Shown: piece after piece, positions 1 through 12,685 of the stretch
Position numbering within the stretch: the stretch's first letter is position 1
Layout of the letters: every line of letters begins with the position of its first letter
Translations under genes and position numbers: made by a program
Assembly (NCBI RefSeq): GCF_031179285.1
Contig: NZ_JAPSHY010000007.1
Coordinates: 62,001-126,000 of the forward strand
Direction of reading: 5' to 3'
DNA length: 64,000 bases
Source of the DNA: Microbacterium sp.
GTDB lineage: Bacteria > Actinomycetota > Actinomycetes > Actinomycetales > Microbacteriaceae
The notes under the pieces: generated by a model
The model's input: only the letters and a program-made list of their open reading frames with translations
The model's database searches: none
Told to the model about the DNA's origin: nothing

Positions 1-684
1 GCCAGGGGCGACGGCGACGGCCTGGTCGACGAGGTCGGCGGGGAGGTCGTAGTCCAGCAGGACGAAGCGCCGGGCGACCATGACTCCGCGCAGACGCCGG
101 AGCAGCGTCTCGGTGCCCTCGGCGTCTCCGGGGCGGCTGATGAGCACGGCCTCGGACTCCAGGATCACCGGTCCGAAGATGTCGAGGCCCGCCTGACGGA
201 GCGTCGTTCCGGTCGAGACCACATCGGCCACGGCATCCGCCACCCCCAGCCGCACGGCGGACTCGACCGCGCCGTCCAGCTGCACGAGCTCGGCGTCGAT
301 CCCGCGCTCGCGCAGGAAGGTTCCGACCAGCCCAGGGTAGGCGGACGCGACGCGCACACCGGCAAGGTCCTCGACGGACGTGAAGCGTCCGGGAGGGCCC
401 GCGAAGCGGAACGTCGAGCCGCCGAAGCCGAGGGATTCGATCTCTCGCGCCTGCTGGGGAACGTCACGCAGCAGGTCGCGCCCCGTGATGCCGACGTCCA
501 GAGCGCCCGACGCGACGTACGTGGCGATGTCTCGGGGGCGCAGGAAGAAGAACTCGACGTCGTTCTCGGCGTCGATGAGGTGAAGCGTCTTGGGGTCGCG
601 TCGCCCGGCGTAGCCGGCCTCGGCGAGCATCTCGGCGGCGGTCTCGGACAGAGACCCCTTGTTGGGAACGGCGATGCGCAGCAT
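1..684 (-). CDS. hisG: ATP phosphoribosyltransferase (3' end cut by window edge)
   Basis: First enzyme of histidine biosynthesis, joining ATP and PRPP to give phosphoribosyl-ATP in the cytoplasm. 228 codons are visible with no stop, so the C-terminus lies outside the window. The protein opens with the family-typical LRIAVPNKGSLSE. DVGITGRD follows at residues 63-70, and the PRPP-binding region ending VVSTGTTLR at about 155-163. The missing C-terminal part would be where the long-form (allosteric, ACT-like) domain sits, so I cannot say whether this is long or short form, though actinobacterial HisG is normally long. It is the last visible gene of the metK-priA-fmt-rsmB-rpe-hisE run and sits 40 bases after hisE. 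No clear Shine-Dalgarno precedes the ATG. Confidence 0.95.
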   Translation of the reverse strand, partial: MLRIAVPNKGSLSETAAEMLAEAGYAGRRDPKTLHLIDAENDVEFFFLRPRDIATYVASGALDVGITGRDLLRDVPQQAREIESLGFGGSTFRFAGPPGRFTSVEDLAGVRVASAYPGLVGTFLRERGIDAELVQLDGAVESAVRLGVADAVADVVSTGTTLRQAGLDIFGPVILESEAVLISRPGDAEGTETLLRRLRGVMVARRFVLLDYDLPADLVDQAVAVAPG

Positions 685-724
685 GGGATGGGCTTTCAGA
701 TGGGAGGGGTCGGAACGGGGCGCA

Positions 725-988
725 TCACAGATGTCGGTACACGTCCTGCAGCGTCAGGCCCTTGGCGAGCATCATGACCTGCAGGTGGTACAGCAGCTGT
801 GAGATCTCCTCGCCCGCCGCATCGTTCGACTCGTACTCGGACGCCATCCAGACCTCGGCGGCCTCTTCGACGATCTTCTTGCCGATGGCGTGCACGCCGG
901 CATCGAGCTCGGCGACCGTGCCCGAGCCCTCCGGGCGGGTCTCGGCCTTGGCGCTGAGCTCGGCGAACAGCTCGTCGAAAGTCTTCAC
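725..988 (-). CDS. hisE: Phosphoribosyl-ATP pyrophosphatase
   Basis: Second step of histidine synthesis: hydrolyses phosphoribosyl-ATP to phosphoribosyl-AMP and pyrophosphate. At 87 residues it is a stand-alone HisE of normal size with the all-helical MazG-like fold. Acidic metal-binding helices are visible as [10 protein letters not shown] (about 37-46) and [12 protein letters not shown] (about 59-70). The start is a GTG whose GTGA overlaps the rpe stop by 4 bases. A TAGCCT hexamer ends exactly 6 bases before the GTG, so besides read-through from rpe it may have its own leaderless transcript. hisG follows. Confidence 0.95.
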   Translation of the reverse strand: MKTFDELFAELSAKAETRPEGSGTVAELDAGVHAIGKKIVEEAAEVWMASEYESNDAAGEEISQLLYHLQVMMLAKGLTLQDVYRHL

Positions 989-1665
989 GATTCCAGGCTA
1001 GCGGCTCGTGCCCGGTCCCTGAGCCGGGTGACGGCGGCCTCGACATCGTCTGCGCCGTACACGGCGGAACCGGCGACGAAGGTGTCGGCACCGGCAGCCG
1101 CGGCCTGCTCGATGGTGCTGTCGGAGATGCCGCCGTCGACCTGCAACCACACCGTCGATCCGCGGCGGCGGACCTCATCGGTGAGAGCCCGCAGCTTGGG
1201 CATCGTCTCCGACATGAAACCCTGGCCACCGAAACCGGGCTCGACCGTCATCACGAGGATCTGATCGAACTCGTCGAGCACCTCGTAGAGTCCCTCGACC
1301 GGCGTGTCGGGCTTCACCGCCACACCGGCGCGAGCGCCGATGTCTCTCAGCCGTCGGGCGAGGGCGATCGGATCCGCCGCGGCCTCGAGGTGGAAAGTGA
1401 CGCTCGCGGCCCCGATCTCCGCGTAGCCGGGAGCCCACTCGTCGGGATCGGTGATCATCAGGTGCACATCGAGCGGGATGGGGCTGGTCTGCTGGATCCG
1501 CTCCACCATCTGCGGTCCGAACGTGAGATTCGGCACGAAGTGGTTGTCCATCACATCGACGTGGACGAAGTCGGCGGTCGCGATGCGCGCGAGATCGCGC
1601 TGCATGTTGACGAAGTCGGCGGCGAGGATGCTGGGATTGATGCGGGGTGCGCTGGGAAGATCCAC
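985..1665 (-). CDS. rpe: Ribulose-phosphate 3-epimerase
   Basis: Interconverts ribulose 5-phosphate and xylulose 5-phosphate in the pentose phosphate pathway; a metal-dependent TIM barrel. I start it at the GTG at 1665 ([18 protein letters not shown]), which has AGGGAG upstream and sits 4 bases after the rsmB stop. Upstream codons in this frame overlap rsmB and do not look like this family. Visible motifs are [12 protein letters not shown] (about 35-46, metal ligands), [13 protein letters not shown] and WLQVDGGIS. It is 226 residues, normal for the family. The stop overlaps the hisE GTG, indicating translational coupling. Confidence 0.95.
   Translation of the reverse strand: MDLPSAPRINPSILAADFVNMQRDLARIATADFVHVDVMDNHFVPNLTFGPQMVERIQQTSPIPLDVHLMITDPDEWAPGYAEIGAASVTFHLEAAADPIALARRLRDIGARAGVAVKPDTPVEGLYEVLDEFDQILVMTVEPGFGGQGFMSETMPKLRALTDEVRRRGSTVWLQVDGGISDSTIEQAAAAGADTFVAGSAVYGADDVEAAVTRLRDRARAASLES
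995..1000 (-). promoter_or_regulatory. Candidate -10 element for leaderless hisE mRNA
   Basis: TAGCCT on the minus strand fits the actinobacterial -10 consensus TANNNT and is followed by exactly 6 bases before the hisE GTG. That puts the expected transcription start at the start codon. It lies inside the 3' end of rpe. No good -35 is visible. This is inference from spacing; the same arrangement recurs at several other genes here. Confidence 0.4.
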
Positions 1666-1669
1666 GCGT

Positions 1670-3139
1670 CTATTCTCCCTGCTCTGGCACGGCACCCGCT
1701 GACGTGCGCTGAAGCAGTGCCAGGAACATCGCGTCCGTGCCGTGACGGTGGGGCCACAGCTGCACCGATCCACCGTCCTCGTCGGAGTCGTCGCCCGCAA
1801 GATCGATGGCCGACGTGGCGACATCGGCCATCACCGCCCTCGCGTCGAGCCGACGGACATCGGCGCGGCCGCGGAGGACCTCCCGCACGACACCGGATGT
1901 CTCGGCGAGATGCGGCGAACAGGTGACATACGCCACGATCCCGCCCGGAGCCAGCGCGTCGATCGCCGCGGCGAGAAGCTCCTCCTGCAGCGGCACGAGC
2001 TCGGCGACATCCGCCGGCGTCTTGCGCCAGCGGGCCTCGGGGCGCCTGCGGAGAGCTCCGAGACCCGTGCACGGCGCATCGACCAGGATGCGGTCGTACT
2101 GCCCGTTCCTCGATCGCGCCAGCACCCGGCCGTCCTCCTCGTGCACCGGAACGTTCCCCGGTACCGCGCGCAGCGCGTTGCGCACGAGCCGTGCCCTGGT
2201 CGGCACCACCTCGTTCGCCTCGAGAACGGCGCCGTGCTGCGCGGCGATCGCGGCGAGCAGGGCGGTCTTGCCGCCGGGGCCCGCACACAGGTCGAGCCAG
2301 CGCTCCCCCGCGCGGATCGGCGCAGCCTCCGCGAGAGCGAGTGCCACCAGCTGGGATCCCTCGTCCTGCACGCGGATCCGCCCGCCGGAGCCGGCGACGA
2401 CACGGTGCGGATCGCCACCGGGAGAACCGAAGGCGGTCGGGGCGTACGGGCGCGCAGGCTCGGACCTCTCGGCGAGGCCGGGCAGGGCGGCGAGCGTCAC
2501 CTCGGGCGAGGCGTTGTCGGCATCGAGCAGAGCTTCCAGCTCGTCGGCGCGCTCCTCTGCGGCGAGAGCTCGACGCAGCGCACGGATGATCCACACCGGG
2601 TGGGCGCTGCGGAGGGCGAGCCGTTCGTCGTCCGACCGTGCCGCCTGCTCGATCCGCTCCTGCCACTCCTCGGGCGTCTCCCGGGTGATCCGGCGCAGTA
2701 CCGCGTTCGCGAAGCTCGCGGCACCTCGGCTCTGCGCTGCCCCGACGATGGTGACCGACTCGTTCACCGCGGCATGGGGCGCGACGCGGGTGGAGAGCAG
2801 CTGATGAACGGCGAGCCGCAGCGCGTCGAGCACCGCAGGATCGATCGCGCTGGTGTCGCGGTCGGCTGCGGCCGAGATGACCGCGTCGTAGGTGCCGAGA
2901 CGCCGGAGTGTGCCGTAGGTCAATTCGGTCGCGAGCGCCGCGTCCTGCGGCGACAGTCCCGCATCGGCGATCGCCTGCGGAAGCACCAGGTTGGCATAGG
3001 CGTCGGACTCGGTGACCGCGCGCAGCACGTCGTACGCGACGCGGCGGGCGGGCTGCACGCCGCGGGCGGTCGGCCGGTCCCGGTTCGCGCCCCCGTCGCG
3101 CGACGCGCCCCGGCGTGCCGGCCGCTGCGGGCCGCTCAC
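1670..3139 (-). CDS. rsmB: 16S rRNA (cytosine-967-C5)-methyltransferase RsmB (NusB-like N-domain)
   Basis: Methylates C967 of 16S rRNA using SAM. The N-terminal NusB/RsmB RNA-binding domain (from about residue 30, RRVAYDVLRAV) is followed by the Rossmann methyltransferase domain. That domain shows the SAM loop DLCAGPGGKT, the catalytic cysteine in DAPCTGLGALRRRPEARW and the second conserved cysteine in VTCSPH. A GTG further upstream (3181) would overlap fmt by 46 bases. I prefer the GTG at 3139 because its GTGA overlaps the fmt stop by 4 bases, the rule in this operon. It encodes 489 residues. Confidence 0.92.
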   Translation of the reverse strand: MSGPQRPARRGASRDGGANRDRPTARGVQPARRVAYDVLRAVTESDAYANLVLPQAIADAGLSPQDAALATELTYGTLRRLGTYDAVISAAADRDTSAIDPAVLDALRLAVHQLLSTRVAPHAAVNESVTIVGAAQSRGAASFANAVLRRITRETPEEWQERIEQAARSDDERLALRSAHPVWIIRALRRALAAEERADELEALLDADNASPEVTLAALPGLAERSEPARPYAPTAFGSPGGDPHRVVAGSGGRIRVQDEGSQLVALALAEAAPIRAGERWLDLCAGPGGKTALLAAIAAQHGAVLEANEVVPTRARLVRNALRAVPGNVPVHEEDGRVLARSRNGQYDRILVDAPCTGLGALRRRPEARWRKTPADVAELVPLQEELLAAAIDALAPGGIVAYVTCSPHLAETSGVVREVLRGRADVRRLDARAVMADVATSAIDLAGDDSDEDGGSVQLWPHRHGTDAMFLALLQRTSAGAVPEQGE

Positions 3140-4056
3140 GAGCCCGCTCGCAGACCCTCGGTGCCCCGGAGACCTCGCCACCAGTCCACCGCGCTCATCG
3201 CGGCCTTCCCCGCTGGCTGGACGCGGGTCACGGCGAGCGGCGAGGTGGAGGTGCCGATCAGCAGCTCGCCCTTGGTCTGAGCGATGGCGCCCGGTGCGAG
3301 AGCATCGGCGCCCGCAGACGGTGCCGCTTCCAGGATCTTCACCCGCTGGCCGCCGAACGTCGTGTGCGCCCCCGGCTCGGGCGTGACGCCACGGAATCTC
3401 GCATAGACGGCGCTCAGCGGCTCCGACCAGTCCAGGCGCCCGTCGTCCAGCGTGAGCTTCGGAGCGAGCGTCACCTCTCCGCTCTGCGCCGAGGCGCGTG
3501 CGTCTCCCGAGTCGATCGCCGCGACGACATCCGCGGTCACGGCTGCCCCTTCGACGGCGAGCACATCCAGCGCGACATCGGCGGTGGCGTCGGGCGCGAC
3601 GGCGACCGTCGTCGTCGCGAACAGATCACCGGCGTCCAGCTCCGGGACGAGCTGGAACACGCTCACGCCGAGTTCGGCGTCGCCGGCGATCAGGGCGCGT
3701 TGTACAGGTGCTGCGCCCCGCCACTGCGGAAGCAGAGAGAAGTGCAGATTGATCCACCCGTGGCGGGGCGTAGAGAGCAACGGCTCTCGCACGAGCCCGC
3801 CATAGGCGACGATCACGCCGAGGTCCGCGCGGAGCGCCGCGATCCGCGCGGTGGCATCGTCGTCGAGCCGCGAGGCCTTGATCACCGGCAGACCGAGCTC
3901 TGCGGCCGCCAGGGCCACCGGAGAAGGGGTCAGCACCCGCTTTCGCCCGAGTGGCGCGTCCGGCCGGGTCACGACCGCGGCCACGTCATGCTCCGACGCG
4001 AGGCGGCGAAGGGTCGGAACGGCAGCGGCAGGTGTGCCGGCGAAGACGAGGCGCAT
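3136..4056 (-). CDS. fmt: Methionyl-tRNA formyltransferase
   Basis: Formylates initiator Met-tRNA using 10-formyl-tetrahydrofolate. The 306-residue protein has the usual start MRLVFAGTPAAAVPTL. The active-site block NLHFSLLPQWRGAAPVQ lies near residue 105-120, followed by a LDAGDLF segment and then the C-terminal OB-like tRNA-binding domain. It lies 18 bases after the priA stop and overlaps rsmB by 4 bases. The metK-priA-fmt-rsmB-rpe order is common in actinobacteria. Confidence 0.96.
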   Translation of the reverse strand: MRLVFAGTPAAAVPTLRRLASEHDVAAVVTRPDAPLGRKRVLTPSPVALAAAELGLPVIKASRLDDDATARIAALRADLGVIVAYGGLVREPLLSTPRHGWINLHFSLLPQWRGAAPVQRALIAGDAELGVSVFQLVPELDAGDLFATTTVAVAPDATADVALDVLAVEGAAVTADVVAAIDSGDARASAQSGEVTLAPKLTLDDGRLDWSEPLSAVYARFRGVTPEPGAHTTFGGQRVKILEAAPSAGADALAPGAIAQTKGELLIGTSTSPLAVTRVQPAGKAAMSAVDWWRGLRGTEGLRAGS

Positions 4057-4074
4057 GAAGGTTCTCCGGAGGGG

Positions 4075-6033
4075 TCAGAGCTCTGGGTCGAGGATATCGA
4101 GGCGAACCGTGAGAGCGCTCCGTGTGGCACGCCCCCGCCCGCGTCGATGGCGAACGGCTTCGGCGACGACCGCCGCGCGCAGGATCGCGGCGACCCTGGT
4201 GCCGGATGCGTAGTCGAACCGGAGCAGCGCCCGCACGCGCGCAGGCGTGTCGTCGGATTCGACCGGAACCGGTCCGAGGACGGCATCCGAGGGCAACGCC
4301 AGCTCACGCAGCTCGGTGAGCGCACGAGCCACAGCCTCGGCCGTGCCCTCGATCTGGGCGACGCGCATGGTCGGCGGCATCCGCAACGGCGCCCGGGATT
4401 CGAGCTCTCCCCTGGCGTAGCCGGCGTGGTTCCAGGTCGCGAGGGCCTTCGCCACCGGCCCGTTGACGCCGACCAGGTTGATGGGAGCGCCCGGGGCGGC
4501 CAGCGCCGCCGCGTTCGACCACCAGCGCAGGCAGGCCTCGCCGACGCGTAGATCGGGCGATTGCAGCATCCGTGCTCCGTCGAGGAGGACGACGGCACGA
4601 TACCCTCCCTCAGCGAGGGGTTCCGCGCCCCTGGTGGCGACGACGAGAGCGGGGCGCGCGGTGACGCGCTCCACCGGATGGGTGCCGTCGGCGACGATCA
4701 CGCGCACGCCCGGGAACGCGCGTCCGAGCTCGTCGGCCGTGCGCTCGCTTCCCGATGATGCGAGCCTCAGCTTGGTCGAGGAGCAGAACGGGCACGCCCA
4801 CGCCCGAGCGGATCGTCCGCACCAGCCGCACACCGGGACGGCGCCACGGTGGCGGGCGCCCAGTGGGCCGCCGCAGTGAGCGCAACGCGCGGGTGCACGG
4901 CATTGCGCGCACACCAGTGACGGAGAGAAGCCGGGCCGCGCGACCTGCACCAGCACCGGGCCTTCCGAAGCGGCGGTCCTGGCGGTGAGGAACGCCGAGG
5001 ATGGCATGCGCTGTGCCTGCGGCTGCTCCATCTCCTGCGGCGTGCTGAGCAGCACGCGCGGCAGCACACGCCGAGCGGCGCGGACGTCTTTCAGCCAGCC
5101 GTGCAGCACCAGACGCTCGGTGTCAGAGGTGCGCGTGTGTCCCGCGATCAGCAGTGCCGACCCCTCCTGCTCCTGGCGGAGCAACGCGGCATCTCGCGCG
5201 TTGATGTACGGGGCGAGCGGCTCTCCGAGCAGCGGGTCGCCGTCGTCCCAGATGACGACCAGACGTGCTCGGATCGGGGCGTACACGGCCGAGCGATTGC
5301 CGACGACGATGCACGGCGCGTCCTCGAGCGTTCGCAGGAAAGCGCGATAGCGGTCAGGGTTGGACTGCCTCGAGTCGTGGCGCACCACGGCTTCGTCCGG
5401 CACCAGCCGCGACAGCGCCTCCACGAGCCGGTCGACGTCGCGATGGTCCGGGACGACGAGAACGCTCGAGCCTCCGGTGGCGAGCGTGCGTACCGCCACC
5501 GCCGCGATCAGTTCGGCCCAAGCCGGGGCGCCGTCGTCGAGAGCGGGCACGGCCTCGACCGCGGCGCGGCCGCGTTCATCGAGCACTTCCCCCAGGCCCT
5601 CGTATCGGGTCACGACCTCCGCCGCACGAGCGACGGCGGTGTCGTGCGGGACCACTGCTGTCGAATCGGCGGTCCAGGCCTTCTCGACGCGCACCTGCCT
5701 CTTCGGGATCGCGAGTCGCAGGACGTCCGAGGCGGAACCCGCCGCACGATCGGCGGCGCGGCGGGCGAGCCGGTACAGCCGCTCCGGAAGCACCGGTGTC
5801 GCCGAGACGACGCTCTCGACCGCGGACAGCGGTCGATCGGCGTCGTCCTCGGAGTCGATCTCGACGATGTAGCCGTCGATCACCCGATTGGCCGTGCGCA
5901 GGGGAACGCGCACCCTGACCCCGAGCGGGACCTCCCCGAACTCGGCGGGCAGGGTGTAGTCGAACAGTCGGTCCAGCTGCGGCAGCGGGGAGTCGAGGAG
6001 GACCCGCGCGATGCGCCGGCTCTCCGTCGTCAT
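4075..6033 (-). CDS. priA: PriA-like primosomal protein, helicase motifs degenerate
   Basis: Homologue of replication-restart protein PriA, 652 residues, started at the ATG 16 bases after the metK stop. The N-terminal 3'-DNA-binding domain is recognisable (VLLDSPLPQLDRLFDYTLP). So is the two-zinc module with eight cysteines as four CxxC pairs (CAQC, CAHC, CGWC, CPFC) at about residues 378-418. The ATPase site is not intact: where the GxGKT P-loop is expected (about 180-190) the sequence reads TLATGGSSVLVVPD, and the DEAH box is replaced by WDDGD. Loss of these motifs is a known trait of actinobacterial PriA, so a structural DNA-binding or restart-scaffold role is more likely than helicase activity. 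Its neighbours are metK and fmt. Confidence 0.88.
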   Translation of the reverse strand: MTTESRRIARVLLDSPLPQLDRLFDYTLPAEFGEVPLGVRVRVPLRTANRVIDGYIVEIDSEDDADRPLSAVESVVSATPVLPERLYRLARRAADRAAGSASDVLRLAIPKRQVRVEKAWTADSTAVVPHDTAVARAAEVVTRYEGLGEVLDERGRAAVEAVPALDDGAPAWAELIAAVAVRTLATGGSSVLVVPDHRDVDRLVEALSRLVPDEAVVRHDSRQSNPDRYRAFLRTLEDAPCIVVGNRSAVYAPIRARLVVIWDDGDPLLGEPLAPYINARDAALLRQEQEGSALLIAGHTRTSDTERLVLHGWLKDVRAARRVLPRVLLSTPQEMEQPQAQRMPSSAFLTARTAASEGPVLVQVARPGFSPSLVCAQCRAPARCAHCGGPLGARHRGAVPVCGWCGRSARAWACPFCSSTKLRLASSGSERTADELGRAFPGVRVIVADGTHPVERVTARPALVVATRGAEPLAEGGYRAVVLLDGARMLQSPDLRVGEACLRWWSNAAALAAPGAPINLVGVNGPVAKALATWNHAGYARGELESRAPLRMPPTMRVAQIEGTAEAVARALTELRELALPSDAVLGPVPVESDDTPARVRALLRFDYASGTRVAAILRAAVVAEAVRHRRGRGRATRSALTVRLDILDPEL

Positions 6034-6049
6034 GCGAACCGGTGCCCCA

Positions 6050-7243
6050 TCAGAGGCCGGCAGCGCGACGCAGCTCTTCGGCTCGGTCGGTGCGCTCCCA
6101 GGTGAAGTCGGGGAGCTCGCGGCCGAAGTGCCCGTACGCGGCCGTCTGGGCATAGATCGGTCGCAGGAGGTCGAGCTGCTCGATGATCGCCTGGGGGCGC
6201 AGATCGAAGACCTCGTTGATCGCGTTGGTGATGCTCTCGTCGGAGACCTTGCCGGTGCCGAAGGTCTCGACATAGAGTCCCACCGGCCGCGCCACCCCGA
6301 TGGCGTATGCGACCTGCACCTCGAGACGGTCGGCGAGGCCCGCGGCGACCGCGTTCTTCGCGACCCATCGCGTGGCGTAGGCGCCGGAGCGGTCGACCTT
6401 CGACGGATCCTTGCCGCTGAAGGCGCCGCCGCCGTGCCGGGCAGCGCCACCGTAGGTGTCGATGATGATCTTCCGGCCGGTAAGCCCGGCGTCGCCCTTG
6501 GGGCCGCCGGTGACGAAGGGGCCCGCGGGGTTGATGTAGTACGTCACCTCGGCGAGGTCCAGGCCCGTGCTCTCGAGGATCGGGTCGATCACATGCTCGC
6601 GCATCAGCGCCTTCAGATCGTCCTGCGAGATGTCGGGATTGTGCTGGGTGGAGAGCACGACGGCGTCGACTGTCTTGGGCGTGAACCCGTCGTAGCCGAG
6701 GGTGACCTGCGTCTTGCCGTCGGGGCGCAGGAACGGGAGAAGGCCGGACCGGCGGACGTCGGCGAGTCTCTCGGCGATGCGATGCGCCGTCCAGGCCGCC
6801 ATCGGCATGAGCTGCGGCGTCTCGGACGTGGCGAATCCGAACATGATGCCCTGGTCCCCCGCCCCGAGCGCGTCGAGCGGGTCGATCGATGAGCCGTCGC
6901 GGTGCTCCTGCGCACTGTCGACACCGTGTGCGATGTCGCTGGACTGTTCGCCGACCGAGACACTCACGCCACAGGAGTCGCCGTCGAAGCCGGTGTGGCT
7001 GGAGGTGTAGCCGATGCCGTTGACGACCTGCCGCACGATCGTGGGGATGTCGACATACGCCTCGGTGCGGATTTCACCGGCCACGTGCACGAGGCCCGTC
7101 GTGACCAGGGTCTCGACTGCGACGCGCGACCCCGGGTCCATTGCGATCAGGCCGTCGAGGATGCTGTCCGAGATCTGGTCGCAGATCTTGTCCGGATGCC
7201 CCTCGGTGACGGACTCGGACGTGAACAGACGCAGGGCGCTCAT
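6050..7243 (-). CDS. metK: S-adenosylmethionine synthetase
   Basis: Makes SAM from methionine and ATP. The 397 residues cover the full family length. They start [19 protein letters not shown] (ATP-binding histidine in GHPDK) and include the flexible-loop region and the glycine-rich [19 protein letters not shown] phosphate-binding segment. It is followed by priA after 16 bases. The 91 bases between rpoZ and metK hold a GC-rich inverted repeat and a possible -10, so metK may have its own transcript. SAM supplies RsmB and the other methyltransferases here. Confidence 0.97.
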   Translation of the reverse strand: MSALRLFTSESVTEGHPDKICDQISDSILDGLIAMDPGSRVAVETLVTTGLVHVAGEIRTEAYVDIPTIVRQVVNGIGYTSSHTGFDGDSCGVSVSVGEQSSDIAHGVDSAQEHRDGSSIDPLDALGAGDQGIMFGFATSETPQLMPMAAWTAHRIAERLADVRRSGLLPFLRPDGKTQVTLGYDGFTPKTVDAVVLSTQHNPDISQDDLKALMREHVIDPILESTGLDLAEVTYYINPAGPFVTGGPKGDAGLTGRKIIIDTYGGAARHGGGAFSGKDPSKVDRSGAYATRWVAKNAVAAGLADRLEVQVAYAIGVARPVGLYVETFGTGKVSDESITNAINEVFDLRPQAIIEQLDLLRPIYAQTAAYGHFGRELPDFTWERTDRAEELRRAAGL

Positions 7244-7296
7244 CGATGCTCCAGAACCGGGACGGACGGGGGACGGGCGGTCTCGCCCAGTATGAA

Positions 7297-7324
7297 CCGC
7301 GCCCCCGACACAGCGGAGGCGCGG
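7297..7324 (-). terminator. Possible hairpin between rpoZ and metK
   Basis: Inverted repeat CCGCGCC/GGCGCGG (7-base arms, 14-base loop) just after the rpoZ stop. On the minus strand it is followed by TTCATACT and lacks a U-run, so it could be a weak terminator or attenuating structure. CATACT just downstream could serve as a -10 for metK. The gap is too short for me to recognise a SAM riboswitch. Confidence 0.3.
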
Positions 7325-7334
7325 CCGTCGGACG

Positions 7335-7592
7335 TCACTCCGCGTGACGCAGGCGGAGCTTGTCCTCGTTGATCTCGTGGAGTGCGATGGTGAGCGGCTT
7401 GTCCTCGACCGAGGAGTCGACCAGCGGGCCCACGTTGTCGAAGAGGTTGCCCTCGTGAAGGTCGGAGTAGTAGTCGTTGATCTGACGAGCGCGCTTGGCG
7501 GCGTAGATGACGAGCTCGTACTTCGAGTCGACGCGGTCCAGCAGGTTGTCGATGGGGGGATCGATGATGCCGTTGGTGTGGTGTCCGGCCAT
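7335..7592 (-). CDS. rpoZ: RNA polymerase omega subunit
   Basis: Small RNA polymerase subunit that helps beta' fold and associate. It has 85 residues with the conserved N-terminal block [31 protein letters not shown] and an acidic middle. A near-perfect Shine-Dalgarno (AGGAGGTCC) lies just before the ATG. It follows the mihF-gmk fusion by 65 bases, the usual actinobacterial order gmk-rpoZ-metK. Confidence 0.95.
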   Translation of the reverse strand: MAGHHTNGIIDPPIDNLLDRVDSKYELVIYAAKRARQINDYYSDLHEGNLFDNVGPLVDSSVEDKPLTIALHEINEDKLRLRHAE

Positions 7593-7657
7593 GGTGGGAC
7601 CTCCTGATCAGGCGACGGGATCGTCGCGAAGACGGTGCAATGGGCGCGCGAGACTGC

Positions 7658-8566
7658 TCAGCGCGCAGAGCCTGAGGACAATTCTACGACCTCGCGCGCC
7701 GCATCGGCGACGGTGTCGTTCACGATGCGGTGATCGAACTCGCTCTGAGCGGCGAGTTCGACCTTCGCCGTCCGCAGGCGCCTGGCCCTTTCCTCCTGGT
7801 CTTCGGTGCCGCGTCCGACGAGCCGCTGCACCAGTTCGTCCCAGCTCGGTGGCAGCAGGAAGATCAGCGTCGCAGACGGCTCGGCGGCACGCACCTGACG
7901 CGCTCCCTGCAGATCGATCTCGAGAAGCACTGTCTTGCCTTCGGCGAGAGCGGCCTCGATCGGCGCCCTTGGGGTGCCGTATCGCGACCTGTTGTGAACG
8001 ACGGCATGCTCGAGCAGCTCGCCGTCGGCGATGAGCCGATCGAACTCCGCATCGTCGACGAAGTAGTAGTGGACGCCGTCGATCTCCCCCGGCCGCGGCG
8101 CACGGGTGGTCGCCGAGACGGAGAGATGGATGTCGGGGTGGTGGTCCCTGATGTGTGCGGCGACGGTCCCCTTGCCGACCGCGGTGGGGCCCGCGAGAAC
8201 CAGCAGCCGGCTCCGACCTTCCCTGGGCTGAGGCTGCGGGAAACGCCCGTCGAGCCACTGCTGCAGCTGCACGCGCTGGCGGGCGCCGAGCCCGCCGAGC
8301 CGCTTGACGGGCGAGATGCGCAGTTCCTCGAGGATGCGGTCGCGCTTGCCGGCGCCGATCGCGGGAAGCGCCAGCAGGAAGTCGGTGATGCGCATCGAGC
8401 CGGCGACGGAGTCCGCGTCGGCGATCGCCCGTGCGAGGACGGTCTGCGGCGAGACGACGCGCATCGTCAGGTCGCGCTTCAGGGCGGCTCGCGCTCGTCG
8501 GCGCTCGACCGCCTTTCGTGCTGCGGCAGCACGGTCGACCTCCGGGACGACTCTTCCCTCAGCCAC
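7658..8566 (-). CDS. gmk: Fusion: actinobacterial integration host factor (mIHF) - guanylate kinase
   Basis: 302 residues in one frame. Residues about 1-110 match the actinobacterial integration host factor: a basic helix rich in Arg/Lys ([16 protein letters not shown]), then [24 protein letters not shown], the helix-two-turn-helix DNA-binding core. Residues about 118-302 are guanylate kinase (GMP + ATP to GDP + ADP), with P-loop GPTAVGKG (126-133) and [23 protein letters not shown] chose the GTG at 8566 because GGAGGTG stands 6 bases upstream; an ATG at 8590 lacks that. The gene overlaps pyrF by 8 bases. In M. tuberculosis mihF and gmk are separate adjacent genes, so this is a domain fusion. 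Whether both halves stay joined in the cell is unknown. Confidence 0.9.
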   Translation of the reverse strand: MAEGRVVPEVDRAAAARKAVERRRARAALKRDLTMRVVSPQTVLARAIADADSVAGSMRITDFLLALPAIGAGKRDRILEELRISPVKRLGGLGARQRVQLQQWLDGRFPQPQPREGRSRLLVLAGPTAVGKGTVAAHIRDHHPDIHLSVSATTRAPRPGEIDGVHYYFVDDAEFDRLIADGELLEHAVVHNRSRYGTPRAPIEAALAEGKTVLLEIDLQGARQVRAAEPSATLIFLLPPSWDELVQRLVGRGTEDQEERARRLRTAKVELAAQSEFDHRIVNDTVADAAREVVELSSGSAR

Positions 8567-9397
8567 GAGGCACCTCCAGGTATTGCGCATTTCTCGCGTC
8601 GATCGCAGCCGCGAGCCCGTCCGGGCCGGCGGAGAGGATGCTGCGGCTCTCGCTCGCGATCACGCAGTCGCTCATGGATCCGAAACGACGTCGGAGATCA
8701 GCGGGCTCGGCACCCTGCGCTCCGAACCCGGGCGCGAGGATGGGCGCGGCGGGTGTGAACGCGGCGAGCCCGGCGGCGTGCCATGACACCGTCGCTCCGA
8801 TGACGACGCCGAAACTGCCCCACTCGCCCGCGTCGGCTCCTCTATTGCGCTCGGAGACTTCGGCGACGACCCTACGTGAGACGGACTCGCCGCCGTCGCC
8901 CAGTGCGCGTTGAAGCTGCGCGGCCTCCGGGTTGCTGGTGGCCGCCAGCACGAACAGCCCCTTGTGCGCGCGCTCGGCGAGAGCGAAGGCGCCGTCGAGA
9001 GCCCCGACCCCCAAATACGGGCTGACCGTCATCGCATCCGCCTCGAGCGGTGAACCGGGGGTGAGCCAGGCCGCGGCGTACGCATCCATGGTCGATCCGA
9101 TGTCGCCCCGTTTGGCGTCGGCGATCACGATCAGGTCCGACGCACGGGCAGCCACGAGCACGTCCTCCAGAGCCGCGATTCCCGCCGAACCGAAGCGTTC
9201 GAAGAACGACACCTGCGGCTTCACGAACCCGATCCGGCCGGCCGCGGCCTCCACGGTGCGCAGGCCGAATTCCCTGGCACCGTCGGCGTCCAGACTCACC
9301 CCCCACGCGTCCAGCAGCGCGATATGGGGATCGATGCCGACGCAAAGCGGTCCGCGCTCGCGCAGCGCGTGCCGCACCCGCTCTCCGAAGCGTGCGC

Positions 9398-9401
<4 letters not shown>
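8559..9401 (-). CDS. pyrF: Orotidine 5'-phosphate decarboxylase
   Basis: Final step of UMP synthesis, decarboxylating OMP. 280 residues, the longer type-2 family usual in actinobacteria. CVGIDPH lies near the N-terminus and the catalytic Lys-Asp motif is [12 protein letters not shown] at about residues 93-104. The GTG start forms a GTGA overlap with carB, and the 3' end overlaps the mihF-gmk fusion. Part of the pyrR-to-gmk operon. Confidence 0.96.

Positions 9402-12684
<3,283 letters not shown>

Positions 12685-12685
<1 letters not shown>

Noticed and set aside
3140..3181. Longer rsmB start at the GTG at 3181.
   Set aside because: Would overlap fmt by 46 bases and adds residues without resemblance to RsmB; the GTGA overlap start at 3139 fits the operon.
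7244..7334. SAM riboswitch upstream of metK.
   Set aside because: The gap is only 91 bases and I could not find conserved SAM-riboswitch helices; only a simple hairpin and a possible -10 are visible.
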